In this document: in pieces, positions 43,163 to 51,086 of the stretch
Position numbering within the stretch: position 1 is the first letter of the stretch
Layout of the letters: each line of letters starts with the position of its first letter
Assembly (NCBI RefSeq): GCF_001552175.1
Contig: NZ_BCQR01000004.1
Location: 62,001 to 126,000 of the forward strand
Length of the DNA: 64,000 nucleotides
Source of the DNA: Actinomadura kijaniata NBRC 14229
GTDB lineage: Bacteria > Actinomycetota > Actinomycetes > Streptosporangiales > Streptosporangiaceae
Direction of reading: 5' to 3'
The notes under the pieces: generated by a model
What the model was told of the DNA's origin: nothing
Databases searched by the model: none
The model's input: the letters and a program-made list of their open reading frames with translations, nothing else
Translations under genes and position numbers: made by a program

Positions 43163-43425
43163 CGGCGCGCCTTCCGGTGCGGGCCGATGGCAACCGTCGG
43201 CATCCAGACCAGATCCACGCCGACCACCCGTTCCCGCGTTCCGCGCGTCACCGGCACGGCCCCCGGTGCGGGCCGATGGCAACCACCGGCATCCAGACCA
43301 AGTCCACGCCGACCACCAACCGCGTCGGCCCGTCGTTCCCGCGTCCCGCATGTCATCGGCGCGCCTTCCGGTGCGGGCCCGTGGCGGCCACCAGCAGCCA
43401 GGCCAGGTCCGCGCCGATCGCCAGC
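43141..43425. repeat. Three tandem copies of a gene junction (~89 and ~105 bp apart)
   Basis: Copies begin with GTTCCCGCG at 43141, 43230 and 43335. Each contains the complement of a start region (MTR-xARER-like) followed by CGGTGCGGGCC and a stretch encoding DLxW...GPHRKAR, the C-terminus of the DUF998 protein. The first two copies agree closely over more than 80 bases (for example GGCATCCAGACCA...TCCACGCCGACCACC in both), and the third carries the true end of the DUF998 gene. Confidence 0.85.
43159..43356 (-). CDS. 65-codon ORF created by junction duplication
   Basis: The ATG at 43356 overlaps the DUF998 stop (ATGA), and its own stop overlaps the kinase ATG (ATGA), so it sits in the operon as a perfectly coupled gene. 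The product starts MTCGTRERRAD, carries GGCHRPAPGAV in the middle, and ends VDLVWMPTVAIGPHRKARR, which mimics the C-terminus of the DUF998 protein (DLAWLLVAATGPHRKARR). No function is expected from similarity; it may be only a linker that keeps translation coupled. Confidence 0.5.
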   Translation of the reverse strand: MTCGTRERRADAVGGRRGLGLDAGGCHRPAPGAVPVTRGTRERVVGVDLVWMPTVAIGPHRKARR

Positions 43426-43973
43426 CGTTCGGCCAGCCCCAGCGGCGCGCTGTGCGTGATCATCATCCGGTCCACGAGGGTGGCGGCGAACAGCGCCAGC
43501 CCGATCCCGGCCGCCCAGGCGCACGCCCGCAGCGCGCCGGTGCGGGAGCGCCACGCCGGATCCCGCCGCCACCGGCGGGTGAGCAGCATGATCGCGGCCA
43601 GCAGCATCAGCAGCCCGGCCCACGCCGCGAGGCCGTGCACGCCGTCCGAGCGCGACCGGTTCGCCCAGTCGCCCGGCGGGTCGGCCGGGAAGACCGCGGC
43701 GACCGCCGCGCACACCGCGAACCCGGCCAGCAGCCACCGCCCGGCGCCGCCCGGCACGAGCGCGGCCAGCGCCGCCCCTCCGGCGGAGAACGCGACCAGG
43801 CCGAGCGTCACCAGCCAGCCCGCCGAGGCGTTGACGAACGTGCTGATCGCCTCGGCGAGCGGGCTGTACTCGTGGTTCACCAGGTCCGACAGGGCGAACG
43901 CCAGCGCGCAGATCACGAGCCCGGCGGCGGCGGACACCCGGAGCACCCGCGTACGGGGGAAGATCGTTTCCAT
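43353..43973 (-). CDS. DUF998-family membrane protein
   Basis: 206 residues from ATG 43973; TAACGT lies seven nt upstream, so the start is probably leaderless. Six membrane helices. Family features: HEYSPLAEAISTFVNASAGW after helix 1, FPADPPGDW and RSDGVHGLAAWAG. DUF998 proteins are integral membrane proteins of unknown role. It is the first gene of the operon with the two-component pair, so it might be a sensor partner. Its C-terminal coding end is present in three tandem DNA copies. Confidence 0.85.
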   Translation of the reverse strand: METIFPRTRVLRVSAAAGLVICALAFALSDLVNHEYSPLAEAISTFVNASAGWLVTLGLVAFSAGGAALAALVPGGAGRWLLAGFAVCAAVAAVFPADPPGDWANRSRSDGVHGLAAWAGLLMLLAAIMLLTRRWRRDPAWRSRTGALRACAWAAGIGLALFAATLVDRMMITHSAPLGLAERLAIGADLAWLLVAATGPHRKARR

Positions 43974-44072
43974 GCGGACGACGTTAGGTTCCGGCCGCAT
44001 GGCGGCGCGTCGCCCGGAGAGCGTCACCCCACCCTGCGCCGCCGGAGCACCCCCGTACATCGGACGGTGTAG

Positions 44073-44729
44073 TCAGGCGAGCGCCGCGACGGCGTCGCCG
44101 ACCGGGGTGTCGCCGTTGAGGAGCTCCAGGGTCGTGCGGTTCACCCGCGGGTTCGACAGCAGCTCGGCCAGGACGGCGGCCGTGTCGTCGCGGGTGATGT
44201 CGCCCCGGCCCAGCTCCTCGGCGGCCAGCCGGACCCGACCGGTGCCCGGGTCGTCGGTCAGGCGGCCCGGACGCAGGATCAGCCAGTCCAGGTCGCGGGC
44301 CCGCAGGTCGTCCTCGGCCTCGCCCTTCGCCCGCACGTAGGCGGCCCACACCTCGTCGGTGCCGGGGCGCGGCGGGCGGCCGGCGCCCATCGCCGAGATC
44401 TGGAGGAAGCGGCGGACCCCGGCGCGCTCGGCGGCGTCGGCCAGCAGCACCGACGCCCCGCGGTCCACGGTGTCCTTGCGGACCACGCCGCTGCCCGGCC
44501 CCGCCCCGGCCGCGAACACGACCGCGTCCGCGCCGGAGACGTGGCCGGTCACCTCCTCCGGCGTCGACCTTTCCAGGTCGCACACGACCGGCCCGGCCCC
44601 CACGTCCCGGATGTCGGCGGCGTGGTCCGGATTCCGGATCAGGCTCCGCACGACGTCCCCCCGGGCGCTCAGCAGCCGGGCCAGCCGCAGCGCGATCTGG
44701 CCGTGCCCTCCCGCGATCACGATGTCCAT
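44073..44729 (-). CDS. NAD(P)-binding (atypical SDR) oxidoreductase
   Basis: 218 residues from ATG 44729, with the leaderless hexamer TAGGAT (ATCCTA at 44737-44742) seven nt upstream. Rossmann N-terminus DIVIAGGHGQIALRLARLL (GGxGxxxxx pattern), CDLERSTPEEV, DAVVFAAGAGPGSG, RFLQISAMGA, YVRAKGEAEDDL (Tyr-xxx-Lys-like) and LDWLILRPGRLTDDPGTG. Members bind NAD(P)H for sugar-nucleotide, quinone or flavin chemistry; the substrate is unknown. Monocistronic. Confidence 0.9.
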   Translation of the reverse strand: MDIVIAGGHGQIALRLARLLSARGDVVRSLIRNPDHAADIRDVGAGPVVCDLERSTPEEVTGHVSGADAVVFAAGAGPGSGVVRKDTVDRGASVLLADAAERAGVRRFLQISAMGAGRPPRPGTDEVWAAYVRAKGEAEDDLRARDLDWLILRPGRLTDDPGTGRVRLAAEELGRGDITRDDTAAVLAELLSNPRVNRTTLELLNGDTPVGDAVAALA

Positions 44730-44760
44730 GCTCGTGATCCTACGGAGGAGGCGACGGCGG

Positions 44761-46062
44761 TCAGCAGTTGCGTCCGCCGTTGATGCAGGCCACGGCGCGG
44801 CGCATCAGCGAGTCGGGCATCACGTTCTCGAAGTCGGCGTGGTCGGTCACCGGGTCGTGGCCCTGCTCGGGGAAGCTGTCCACGGCGAACGCCAGCGGCC
44901 GGTTCGGCAGGTTGTACGACAGCGTCATCCGCAGCTGCGGGACCGCCCGCGTCCCGGACGGGCAACGGCCGTCGCCGTTCGGGAACACGATGTGCGTGCG
45001 GTGGTTGGCGCTGTCGGTGTTGCGGCCGTCCCAGCAGCTCGGGAACTCCAGGACGCGCGTGACCCGGCTGCCGTTCGGGCACAGCGGGTACTTGTCGGTG
45101 AACGCCCGGTTCTCGAACCCGCTGCAGGTCCACAGCGCGCGGGCGTTGGCGGTGCCGTTGGTGCCCGCCTTGGCGTCGCCGGTGATGATCCGCATGAACC
45201 GCGGCATCGCGGTGACCTTGCTCTTGGGGTTGCCGACGAACTGCATCCGCGCCTGCGCGGGCAGCACGATCCGGCCCACGTTGCCGTCGGCCGTGCTCTG
45301 CCGCGCCTGGCCGGAGTCGTCCCGCTGGGCGCGGTTGCGCATCACCGGCCAGAAGTAGGTGGACCTGTCGCCGAGCGCGCAGGTGGTCCCGGCGGCGGCC
45401 AGGCTCTCGTCGGTGGAGAACCCGTCGGTGGACAGGTTGCCCACGTAGTCGTGGATGTGGTGGGCGCCGTTGCGGACGCCGGGCGCGACGATGAAGTTGT
45501 CGGGGTTGTGGTGCTGGTTCTCGTTGCGCCCGCAGCGCGAGGTGAACGAGCCGCGCGAGCCGCTGCGGCTCACCGCCGGCCGGTTGCGGCGCGGGGCCTG
45601 GCGGATGCTGACGAAGTCGCCGCGGTCCGGACCCGGCTTCACCTGGTTCTGGTTGCCCTGGTTCTGGTTGCCCTGGTTCTGGCCGTTCTGGTTCTGTTGG
45701 CCCTGGTTCTGGATGCCCTGATTCTGGTCGCCCTGGTCGTCACCCTGGCCGTTCCGGTCGCCTTCTTGGCCGTCGCCGTTCTGGCCGTTCTGATCGCCCT
45801 GGTTCTGGCCGTTCTGGTTCTGACCGTTCTGGTCGTTCTGGTCGCCCTGCCCGCCGTCACCGTTCTGGCCGTCGTTCCGGCCGTCGCCGTTGCGACCGTC
45901 GTTGCGCTGATCGTCGGGATCCTGGCCGTTCTGGTCGCCCGGTTCGGCGACGCGGACCGGGGCGGAACGGCTCTCGGCCGCCGCCGTCACGGGCGATCCG
46001 ACCGCCGTGGCGGCCAGCAGGAGTGCCGGGACGACGACGGCGATACCCTTTTTGCTTGCCAT
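44761..46062 (-). CDS. Secreted DUF1996 protein with Asn/Gln/Gly-rich repeat region
   Basis: 433 residues from ATG 46062. A signal peptide (KKGIAVVVPALLLAATAVGS) is followed by about 100 residues of NQNGQNQG-type low complexity (residues ~43-142), likely a flexible, wall-spanning spacer. The DUF1996 domain then shows FTSRCGRNENQHHNPDNF, HHIHDYVGNLSTDG, SLAAAGTTC, STYFWPVM, FPSCWDGRN and HADFENVMPD, with paired cysteines. DUF1996 proteins are extracellular; their function is not established. Its neighbour, DUF4142, is also exported. Confidence 0.92.
   Translation of the reverse strand: MASKKGIAVVVPALLLAATAVGSPVTAAAESRSAPVRVAEPGDQNGQDPDDQRNDGRNGDGRNDGQNGDGGQGDQNDQNGQNQNGQNQGDQNGQNGDGQEGDRNGQGDDQGDQNQGIQNQGQQNQNGQNQGNQNQGNQNQVKPGPDRGDFVSIRQAPRRNRPAVSRSGSRGSFTSRCGRNENQHHNPDNFIVAPGVRNGAHHIHDYVGNLSTDGFSTDESLAAAGTTCALGDRSTYFWPVMRNRAQRDDSGQARQSTADGNVGRIVLPAQARMQFVGNPKSKVTAMPRFMRIITGDAKAGTNGTANARALWTCSGFENRAFTDKYPLCPNGSRVTRVLEFPSCWDGRNTDSANHRTHIVFPNGDGRCPSGTRAVPQLRMTLSYNLPNRPLAFAVDSFPEQGHDPVTDHADFENVMPDSLMRRAVACINGGRNC
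45640..45935. repeat. Asn/Gln/Gly codon repeat tract
   Basis: Imperfect 15-bp units such as CTGGTTCTGGTTGCC (plus strand) recur in the DUF1996 gene. They encode NQNQG-type repeats in frame, and the base composition is lower in GC than the flanks. Confidence 0.75.
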
Positions 46063-46092
46063 GGAATTCTCCTGTTTCGCGGGGTTCTGCGG

Positions 46093-46740
46093 TCACGAGG
46101 CAAGGGACGCCTTGGTGGCCAGTCCGGTGCTCTCCAGCAGAGCCATGTGCGTGTTCACATAACGCAGCGAGCGTTCGGCGAAAGCACGGATCTCGGTGTT
46201 CTCGGTACTGGCCCGGGTCTTGGCGATGACGCCGAAGACCTTTCCGTGCGCGGCGCGCAGCCGCAGCACGAACGTCTGGTCGTAGTCGGGCCCGGCCTTG
46301 CTCGACAGCTCGGCCAGCCAGCGCTTCTGGTCGGCGTTGGGCTCGATGGGCAGCATCACCCCGAGCTTGGCGGCGGTGGCGCGCACGTCGGCGTCCAGCC
46401 GCATGTGCTGCTCCATGATGATGTCCGCCACCTCCTTGACCTTGGCGCTGGAGGCGCGCTCCTGGGCCTGCTGGCCGGCGGGCATCTCCCACAGCCCGGC
46501 CCGGCGGACGGCCTCCAGCAGCGACCGGTCGGTGGCCGACAGCGGACCCCAGCGGGTCTGGACGGTCCCCGTCGGGTTGCCCGCGACGCTGGCGGACGCG
46601 TTGCCCGCCGAGGTCCCGGACCGGCCGAGGACCACCAGGGCCGCCAGCGCCACGGCGACGGCGGCGGCCGCCGCCAGCATCCACCGGGCGTTCGCCATCC
46701 GGCGCATGCGGCGCATCCGGCGACCGTAGGACTTCCTCAC
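46093..46740 (-). CDS. DUF4142 membrane-anchored protein
   Basis: 215 residues from ATG 46740. A basic N-terminus (RKSYGRRMRRMRRM) and a signal anchor (WMLAAAAAVAVALAALVVLG) place the rest outside the membrane. The DUF4142 four-helix region follows: LSATDRSLLEAVRRAGLWEM, KVKEVADIIMEQHMRLDADV, YDQTFVLRLRAAHGKVF and AERSLRYVNTHMALLEST. His residues in two helices recall ferritin-like bundles, but a metal site is not proven. 30 nt upstream of the DUF1996 gene, likely one operon. Confidence 0.9.
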   Translation of the reverse strand: MRKSYGRRMRRMRRMANARWMLAAAAAVAVALAALVVLGRSGTSAGNASASVAGNPTGTVQTRWGPLSATDRSLLEAVRRAGLWEMPAGQQAQERASSAKVKEVADIIMEQHMRLDADVRATAAKLGVMLPIEPNADQKRWLAELSSKAGPDYDQTFVLRLRAAHGKVFGVIAKTRASTENTEIRAFAERSLRYVNTHMALLESTGLATKASLAS

Positions 46741-46874
46741 AGGGAATCCGCCTCCTTTCCGCGTTCTCCGAAACGACCCGGCGCGGGGTCGTAGGGCAAT
46801 ACGCGCCGACGCCGTTCCCGGTTCAGCCGGAACAGCATTTATCGGAGGTTTTCCAAGACCCTGGAAAAGGGCAT

Positions 46875-46914
46875 GCCGACAATCCGGCCGGAAAACACCG
46901 GCCGGATTGTCGGC
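46875..46914. terminator. 17-bp perfect hairpin terminator
   Basis: GCCGACAATCCGGCCGG (46875-46891) and its complement (46898-46914) flank AAAACA. On the minus strand it follows the NuoF-like stop by a few nt and is followed by CCCTTTTCC, a short U-run. Confidence 0.85.
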
Positions 46915-46920
46915 GCGTTC

Positions 46921-48441
46921 TCAGGAACGCCGGGCCGGGCTTCTCGACATGCCGTTGGTGACGCGCAGCGCCAGCGCCGGGCACATCGACACGGCGCGCT
47001 GCACGTCGCGTTCCATCCAGGCGGGGATGTCGGTGCCGAGCACGACGGGGAAGCCGTACCGGTCGAGCTGGATCAGCTCGGGCACCAGGTAGGCGCACAG
47101 GCCGTGGCCGTCGCAGCGGCTCCAGTCGATGGCGACCCTCCCCTCGGAGCCGTCGGGCACCGGCAGCGGCAGCACGCCGAACGTCGACTGCCCGCACGTG
47201 CCGCCGTACCGGTGTTCGGCGATGTCGGCGGCGAACGCGTCCATCGCCGACAGCACGAACCGGGCGGTGCCGTCGGGGTGGCCGCACGCGCCGCGCCCCA
47301 TGCCGACGGCGGCGGCGCGGCGGACGTCCTCCACCGACGCCGCGCCCTCGGTGAGCGCGTTGAGGGCGCGGACCACGTCCGGCAGGCCCATCCGGCACGG
47401 CCCGCACTGCCCGGCCGACTGGGCGGCCAGGTAGGAGGCGATGCGGGTGACCTCGCCGAGCGGGCAGGTGCCCTCGGGCAGCGGCAGGACGATGCCCGCG
47501 CCGACGGTGCCGCCGACCGCGCGCATGCCCTTGCCGGACAGCCGGGCGCGGCGCACCGCGGGCGGGTCCAGCCACATGCCGTGGTAGCCGCCGACCAGCA
47601 CGCCCTGCCCGGCCGGGACGCCGCAGTACTCCAGCACCGCCGTCAGCGGGGTGTCGTAGGGGGCCTCGACGACCTGGGTGCCGCCGACGGTCAGCAGCGT
47701 GGTGCCGGGCTCGTCCTCGGTGCCGACCGAGGCGTACAGGTCGGGGCCGAGCGAGGTGAGCACGGCCAGCTGCGCGAACGTCTCGGTGTTGGACAGCAGG
47801 GTGGGGCAGCCGTCGACGCCGGACTCGGCGGCGCGGACCTTCACCCCGAACGGGATGGGGACGTCCCCGTTGATCGCCCGGACGACCGAGCCGCTCTCGC
47901 CGGAGATGAACCGTTCGGTGAGGCGGACGACGCGGGCGGGCATCCGGCGTTCGGTGATGGCGGCCCGCACCGAGCGGGCGGCCTCGTCGTTCTCGACGGC
48001 GACCACGATCCGCTGGGTGCCGAGGGCGGTCGCGGCGATCTGCGCGCCGTCCAGCACCAGGTGGGGGGCGCGGGTGAGCAGCACCTTGTCCTTGAAGCTG
48101 CCCGGCTCGCCCTCGGCCCCGTTGACGACCACGACGGCGTCCTCGCCGGGCAGGCGGTCGTCGGCGCCCTCGCCGGGCAGCAGGTCGGTCTGGTCGGCCG
48201 ACGGGTGCACGACGCGGGCGGCGACGGCCATGAGCTTGCGGGCGAACGGGAACCCCGCGCCGCCCCGGCCGCGCATGCCGACCTGCTCGGCCGCCTTGAC
48301 GATCTCGTCGAGCAGCGGGGTGCGCAGCTTGCCGTGCACGGCCTGGTGGCGTTCCAGGTCGAGGCGGTCGAACCGGTCGAACCCCAGCGTCAGCCGGGGA
48401 CCGCCGAGGTTCGAGACGGTGATCGTGGAGGTCGAGGTCAT
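46921..48441 (-). CDS. NuoF-like flavoprotein fused to a [3Fe-4S]-type ferredoxin
   Basis: 506 residues; ATG 48441 overlaps the cytochrome-like gene's stop. NuoF-like part: GMRGRGGAGFPFARK (FMN), NGAEGEPGSFKDK (NADH site), SLBB-like middle, then SAGQCGPCRMG and MGRGACGHPDG. The usual SCGxCxPCR cluster motif here lacks its first Cys (Ala in its place), leaving three. The C-terminal 65 residues form a ferredoxin with RCDGHGLC and SMCPALAL, the three-Cys [3Fe-4S] pattern. It probably moves electrons between NAD(P)H and the partner membrane cytochrome; it is not part of a complex I operon. Confidence 0.9.
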   Translation of the reverse strand: MTSTSTITVSNLGGPRLTLGFDRFDRLDLERHQAVHGKLRTPLLDEIVKAAEQVGMRGRGGAGFPFARKLMAVAARVVHPSADQTDLLPGEGADDRLPGEDAVVVVNGAEGEPGSFKDKVLLTRAPHLVLDGAQIAATALGTQRIVVAVENDEAARSVRAAITERRMPARVVRLTERFISGESGSVVRAINGDVPIPFGVKVRAAESGVDGCPTLLSNTETFAQLAVLTSLGPDLYASVGTEDEPGTTLLTVGGTQVVEAPYDTPLTAVLEYCGVPAGQGVLVGGYHGMWLDPPAVRRARLSGKGMRAVGGTVGAGIVLPLPEGTCPLGEVTRIASYLAAQSAGQCGPCRMGLPDVVRALNALTEGAASVEDVRRAAAVGMGRGACGHPDGTARFVLSAMDAFAADIAEHRYGGTCGQSTFGVLPLPVPDGSEGRVAIDWSRCDGHGLCAYLVPELIQLDRYGFPVVLGTDIPAWMERDVQRAVSMCPALALRVTNGMSRSPARRS

Positions 48442-49199
48442 CGCGCCACCCGGGTGCCGCGCGGGTCGCCGACCGTGGCGCGGGGCTCGGGGACCGCCGT
48501 CTCGGCGCGGGACGCGGCGGGCCGGCGCTCGGGGGCGGGCGTCAGGCCCTCCCCGGCATGGCCGATCCGGCGCGGCCGGGTCGAGACGGCCAGCCGGGTG
48601 AGCACGGCCAGCGCGACCGCGCCCATGCACAGCACGTAGCCGAGGACCACCCAGTTGGCGGGGGCGCGGCCCGCGGTGAGGCCGTGCGCGATGCCGACCG
48701 GCCAGGCCAGGTAGGCGACCGAGTGCAGGGACCGCCACACCCACGGCCGGGCGCGGAGGGCGAACCGGGCGCGCAGCACACCGGTCACGGCGACCACCAG
48801 CATGAGCTGGAACGCCAGCGTGCCGAGCCCGACCGGATCGACGCCGGGCACCACGACGTTCACCGGCGCGGCGACCCCGCCGAGCACCTTCACCAGCAGG
48901 TGCGCCACGACGAAGGTGACCGCCAGGACCGAGGCGGCGCGGTGCACGCCCTGGAACAGCACCCGGTGGTGGATCCGCAGGAGGACGCGTTCGGAGGCCA
49001 GCACGCCGGTGACCACGGCGGTGGTCATCGTCAGCAGCGTGAACACGCCCGCGTAGAAGGACAGGAACCGCTGCAGGCCCCCGGCCAGGGCCGCGCCGGG
49101 CGGAGTGACGGCGCCGACGGTCACGATCAGCGCGCCGAACGCGGTGACCGCCAGCGCCCAGGTCGGGAGGAGCGGATCCTCACTGCTGCGGGTCTTCAC
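48438..49199 (-). CDS. Ferric-reductase-like/cytochrome b-like membrane protein
   Basis: 253 residues, six membrane helices. Paired His residues at helix ends suggest heme coordination: LLRIHHRVLFQGVHRAASVL with AHLLVKVLG, and RSLHSVAYLAWPVGIAHGL. This matches ferric reductase-like transmembrane cytochromes (YedZ/NOX type). The C-terminal 45 residues are a charged tail. The stop overlaps the NuoF-like start, and the start overlaps the end of the degenerate M23 gene by 20 nt. Together they look like a transmembrane electron-transfer unit. Confidence 0.85.
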   Translation of the reverse strand: MKTRSSEDPLLPTWALAVTAFGALIVTVGAVTPPGAALAGGLQRFLSFYAGVFTLLTMTTAVVTGVLASERVLLRIHHRVLFQGVHRAASVLAVTFVVAHLLVKVLGGVAAPVNVVVPGVDPVGLGTLAFQLMLVVAVTGVLRARFALRARPWVWRSLHSVAYLAWPVGIAHGLTAGRAPANWVVLGYVLCMGAVALAVLTRLAVSTRPRRIGHAGEGLTPAPERRPAASRAETAVPEPRATVGDPRGTRVAR

Positions 49200-50919
49200 G
49201 TTGTCTCCTCTTGTCGTTGGCGGGCTTCTTCTCGGGGCGCTCGCCCTTGGGGCCGTCGGATCCGGCGGGCCCGGCGGCGAGGCCGAGGTTGGCCAGCAGC
49301 CCGCCGGTCAGCACCTGGATGTCGCCGCGTTCGGCGAACCCCAGCAGCGGGGCGGCGCGTTCGCGGAACGTCCAGCCGCCCAGCCGCGCCCCCTCGAACG
49401 GGACGTCGTCGGCCCCGCGCCGCAGCCCGAACTGCACGTCGGGCCGGGAGGCGGGCGCGCCGCCGCAGGGCCGCTGGGTGCCGGTGCGGCCGAGGGGCTC
49501 GCCGCGCCGCACCAGGCTCCCGGGGCGGACGCGGACGACGTCGCGCATCCGGTAGTAGGTGGTGGCCAGTCCGCTGGGGTGGACCAGCAGGACCAGTCCG
49601 CCGCCGCCCGCCGAGCAGAAGCGGTAGAGGCGGCCGTCGCCGGCGGCGGTGACGGTGCCGTCGCCGCCCCAGAACGTCAGGGACCCCAGCGGGCGCGGGG
49701 AGTTGCGGGTGGGGACCGCGCCCATCGACCAGGTCGCGCCGACCCGCCAGGGCAGCACCAGGCCGTCGCCCGCGCGGGCGCCGTTGACGGCGGCGGCGGC
49801 CTGCTCGGCGGTGACCGTGGCGTGGCGGTTCAGCGCGCGGGCCTCGTCGGCCGACATCAGCGCGGGCGGCATCCGGGTCAGCAGCGCGCCGAACCCGGAG
49901 GTGCCCGACAGCGCCGCCTGCCAGCCGCTGCGCGGGGTCCAGCGGGCGGCGAAGAACGCGACCTCGGGGAGGGCGGCGGAGTCGTCCGGCACGGGGATCG
50001 CGGTGGTGCCGAACGCCCAGGTCCGGTCGCGGCTGATCCGGTCGGTGCCGACGATCGGCTGCGCCGTACCGGCCGCGCCGTACTTCTGGCGGGCCGCCGC
50101 GCCGCGCTCCTGGAGGGTGATCCGGCGGACCCGGTCGGTGAGCGCCTGGACGTCGGGGGCGGGCGCCGGGGCGCCGCCCCGGTCCCGGTCGGGCCGCGCG
50201 GGGGCGGTGCGCGGCGGGTCCTCGGCGGGGCGGGTCGCGCGGGGGCGGGACCGTTCGGCGCGGCCCTGCGCGCCGACGGTGTCGGTGCCGCCGATCGGGC
50301 CGCCCTCCAGCAGCGTCCGCTCCACGACCGCCAGCAGCCCCAGGCCCACCATGATCGACAGCACGAGCGCGCCGGTGCCGAGCCGGTCGGCCGGGCCGTG
50401 CGGGCGCCGCGCCGGGGGCCTGCGCCGGGCCGGGGCGCGCGGCGGCTCCGGCCTCCTGGGCGGTGGTTCGGGCCGCTCGGGCCGCTCCGCCCGGGGCGCC
50501 GCGCGCCGCGCGTCGGGGGCGGAGGCGCCCCACTCCCGCGCGTCGAACGGCACGTCCCAGGGCAGCACGGTCAGCGGCTCGTCCCGCACCGTCTCGCGCG
50601 GGGACCGCTGCCGGGGCTGCTGCCGTGGCCGCTGCCGGACCGGGCGTCCCGGCTCCGGCCGTGGCTCCGGCCATGGCTCTGACCGGGGCTCTGGCCGGGG
50701 CTCCTGCCAGGGGTCCCGCCAGGGGGGTGCGTCCCGCCGCGGCTCGTCCCGCACGCCCTGGCGTGCGGCGGGCCGTGGGGTCTGACGGGGACGGGCCTTC
50801 TCCGCGTCACGCCGCCGGCCGCGCCGGCGGGAACGGGCGGACGGGTCCGCCCAGAAGGCGGCATGCGCGTCGTTCTGCGCCTCGTCGTAGGGCACATGCC
50901 TGCTCTCGCGTCGCGCCAT
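49180..50919 (-). CDS. Membrane-anchored protein with a degenerate M23 (LasA-like) domain
   Basis: 579 residues from ATG 50919. The cytoplasmic N-terminus (~180 residues) is Arg/Pro/Glu-rich with short repeats (RPEPRSEPWPEPRPEPG). One membrane helix follows (GALVLSIMVGLGLLAVV), then a long outside part. The last third follows LasA-type peptidases in outline (NSPRPLGSLTFWGGDG, ATTYYRMRDV, GEPLGRTGTQRPCGG, DVQFGLRRG), but all zinc ligands are replaced: SLDF is SLTF, YYHL is YYRM, HVHF is DVQF. It should be a non-catalytic wall-binding or scaffold protein. First gene of the redox unit. Confidence 0.85.
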   Translation of the reverse strand: MARRESRHVPYDEAQNDAHAAFWADPSARSRRRGRRRDAEKARPRQTPRPAARQGVRDEPRRDAPPWRDPWQEPRPEPRSEPWPEPRPEPGRPVRQRPRQQPRQRSPRETVRDEPLTVLPWDVPFDAREWGASAPDARRAAPRAERPERPEPPPRRPEPPRAPARRRPPARRPHGPADRLGTGALVLSIMVGLGLLAVVERTLLEGGPIGGTDTVGAQGRAERSRPRATRPAEDPPRTAPARPDRDRGGAPAPAPDVQALTDRVRRITLQERGAAARQKYGAAGTAQPIVGTDRISRDRTWAFGTTAIPVPDDSAALPEVAFFAARWTPRSGWQAALSGTSGFGALLTRMPPALMSADEARALNRHATVTAEQAAAAVNGARAGDGLVLPWRVGATWSMGAVPTRNSPRPLGSLTFWGGDGTVTAAGDGRLYRFCSAGGGGLVLLVHPSGLATTYYRMRDVVRVRPGSLVRRGEPLGRTGTQRPCGGAPASRPDVQFGLRRGADDVPFEGARLGGWTFRERAAPLLGFAERGDIQVLTGGLLANLGLAAGPAGSDGPKGERPEKKPANDKRRQREDPQQ

Positions 50920-51086
50920 TCCCTCTCCTGCTGGAGATGGCGGAGAGCGTCGCGGACGACGGCGAGGGCCGAAGGGTTCCTGAGAAAGGGTGGACGACGG
51001 TCGCGGAGCCCGCTCGCTCCTACCGCGTCACCCCCGGAGCATACGCCCCAAGAGCCCCAATGCCAGGGGTTGCCGGAAAAAATCCG

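Noticed and set aside
43141..43425. Insertion sequence or transposon scar
   Set aside because: No terminal inverted repeats or transposase. Each copy is made of flanking gene sequence, so a tandem duplication explains it.
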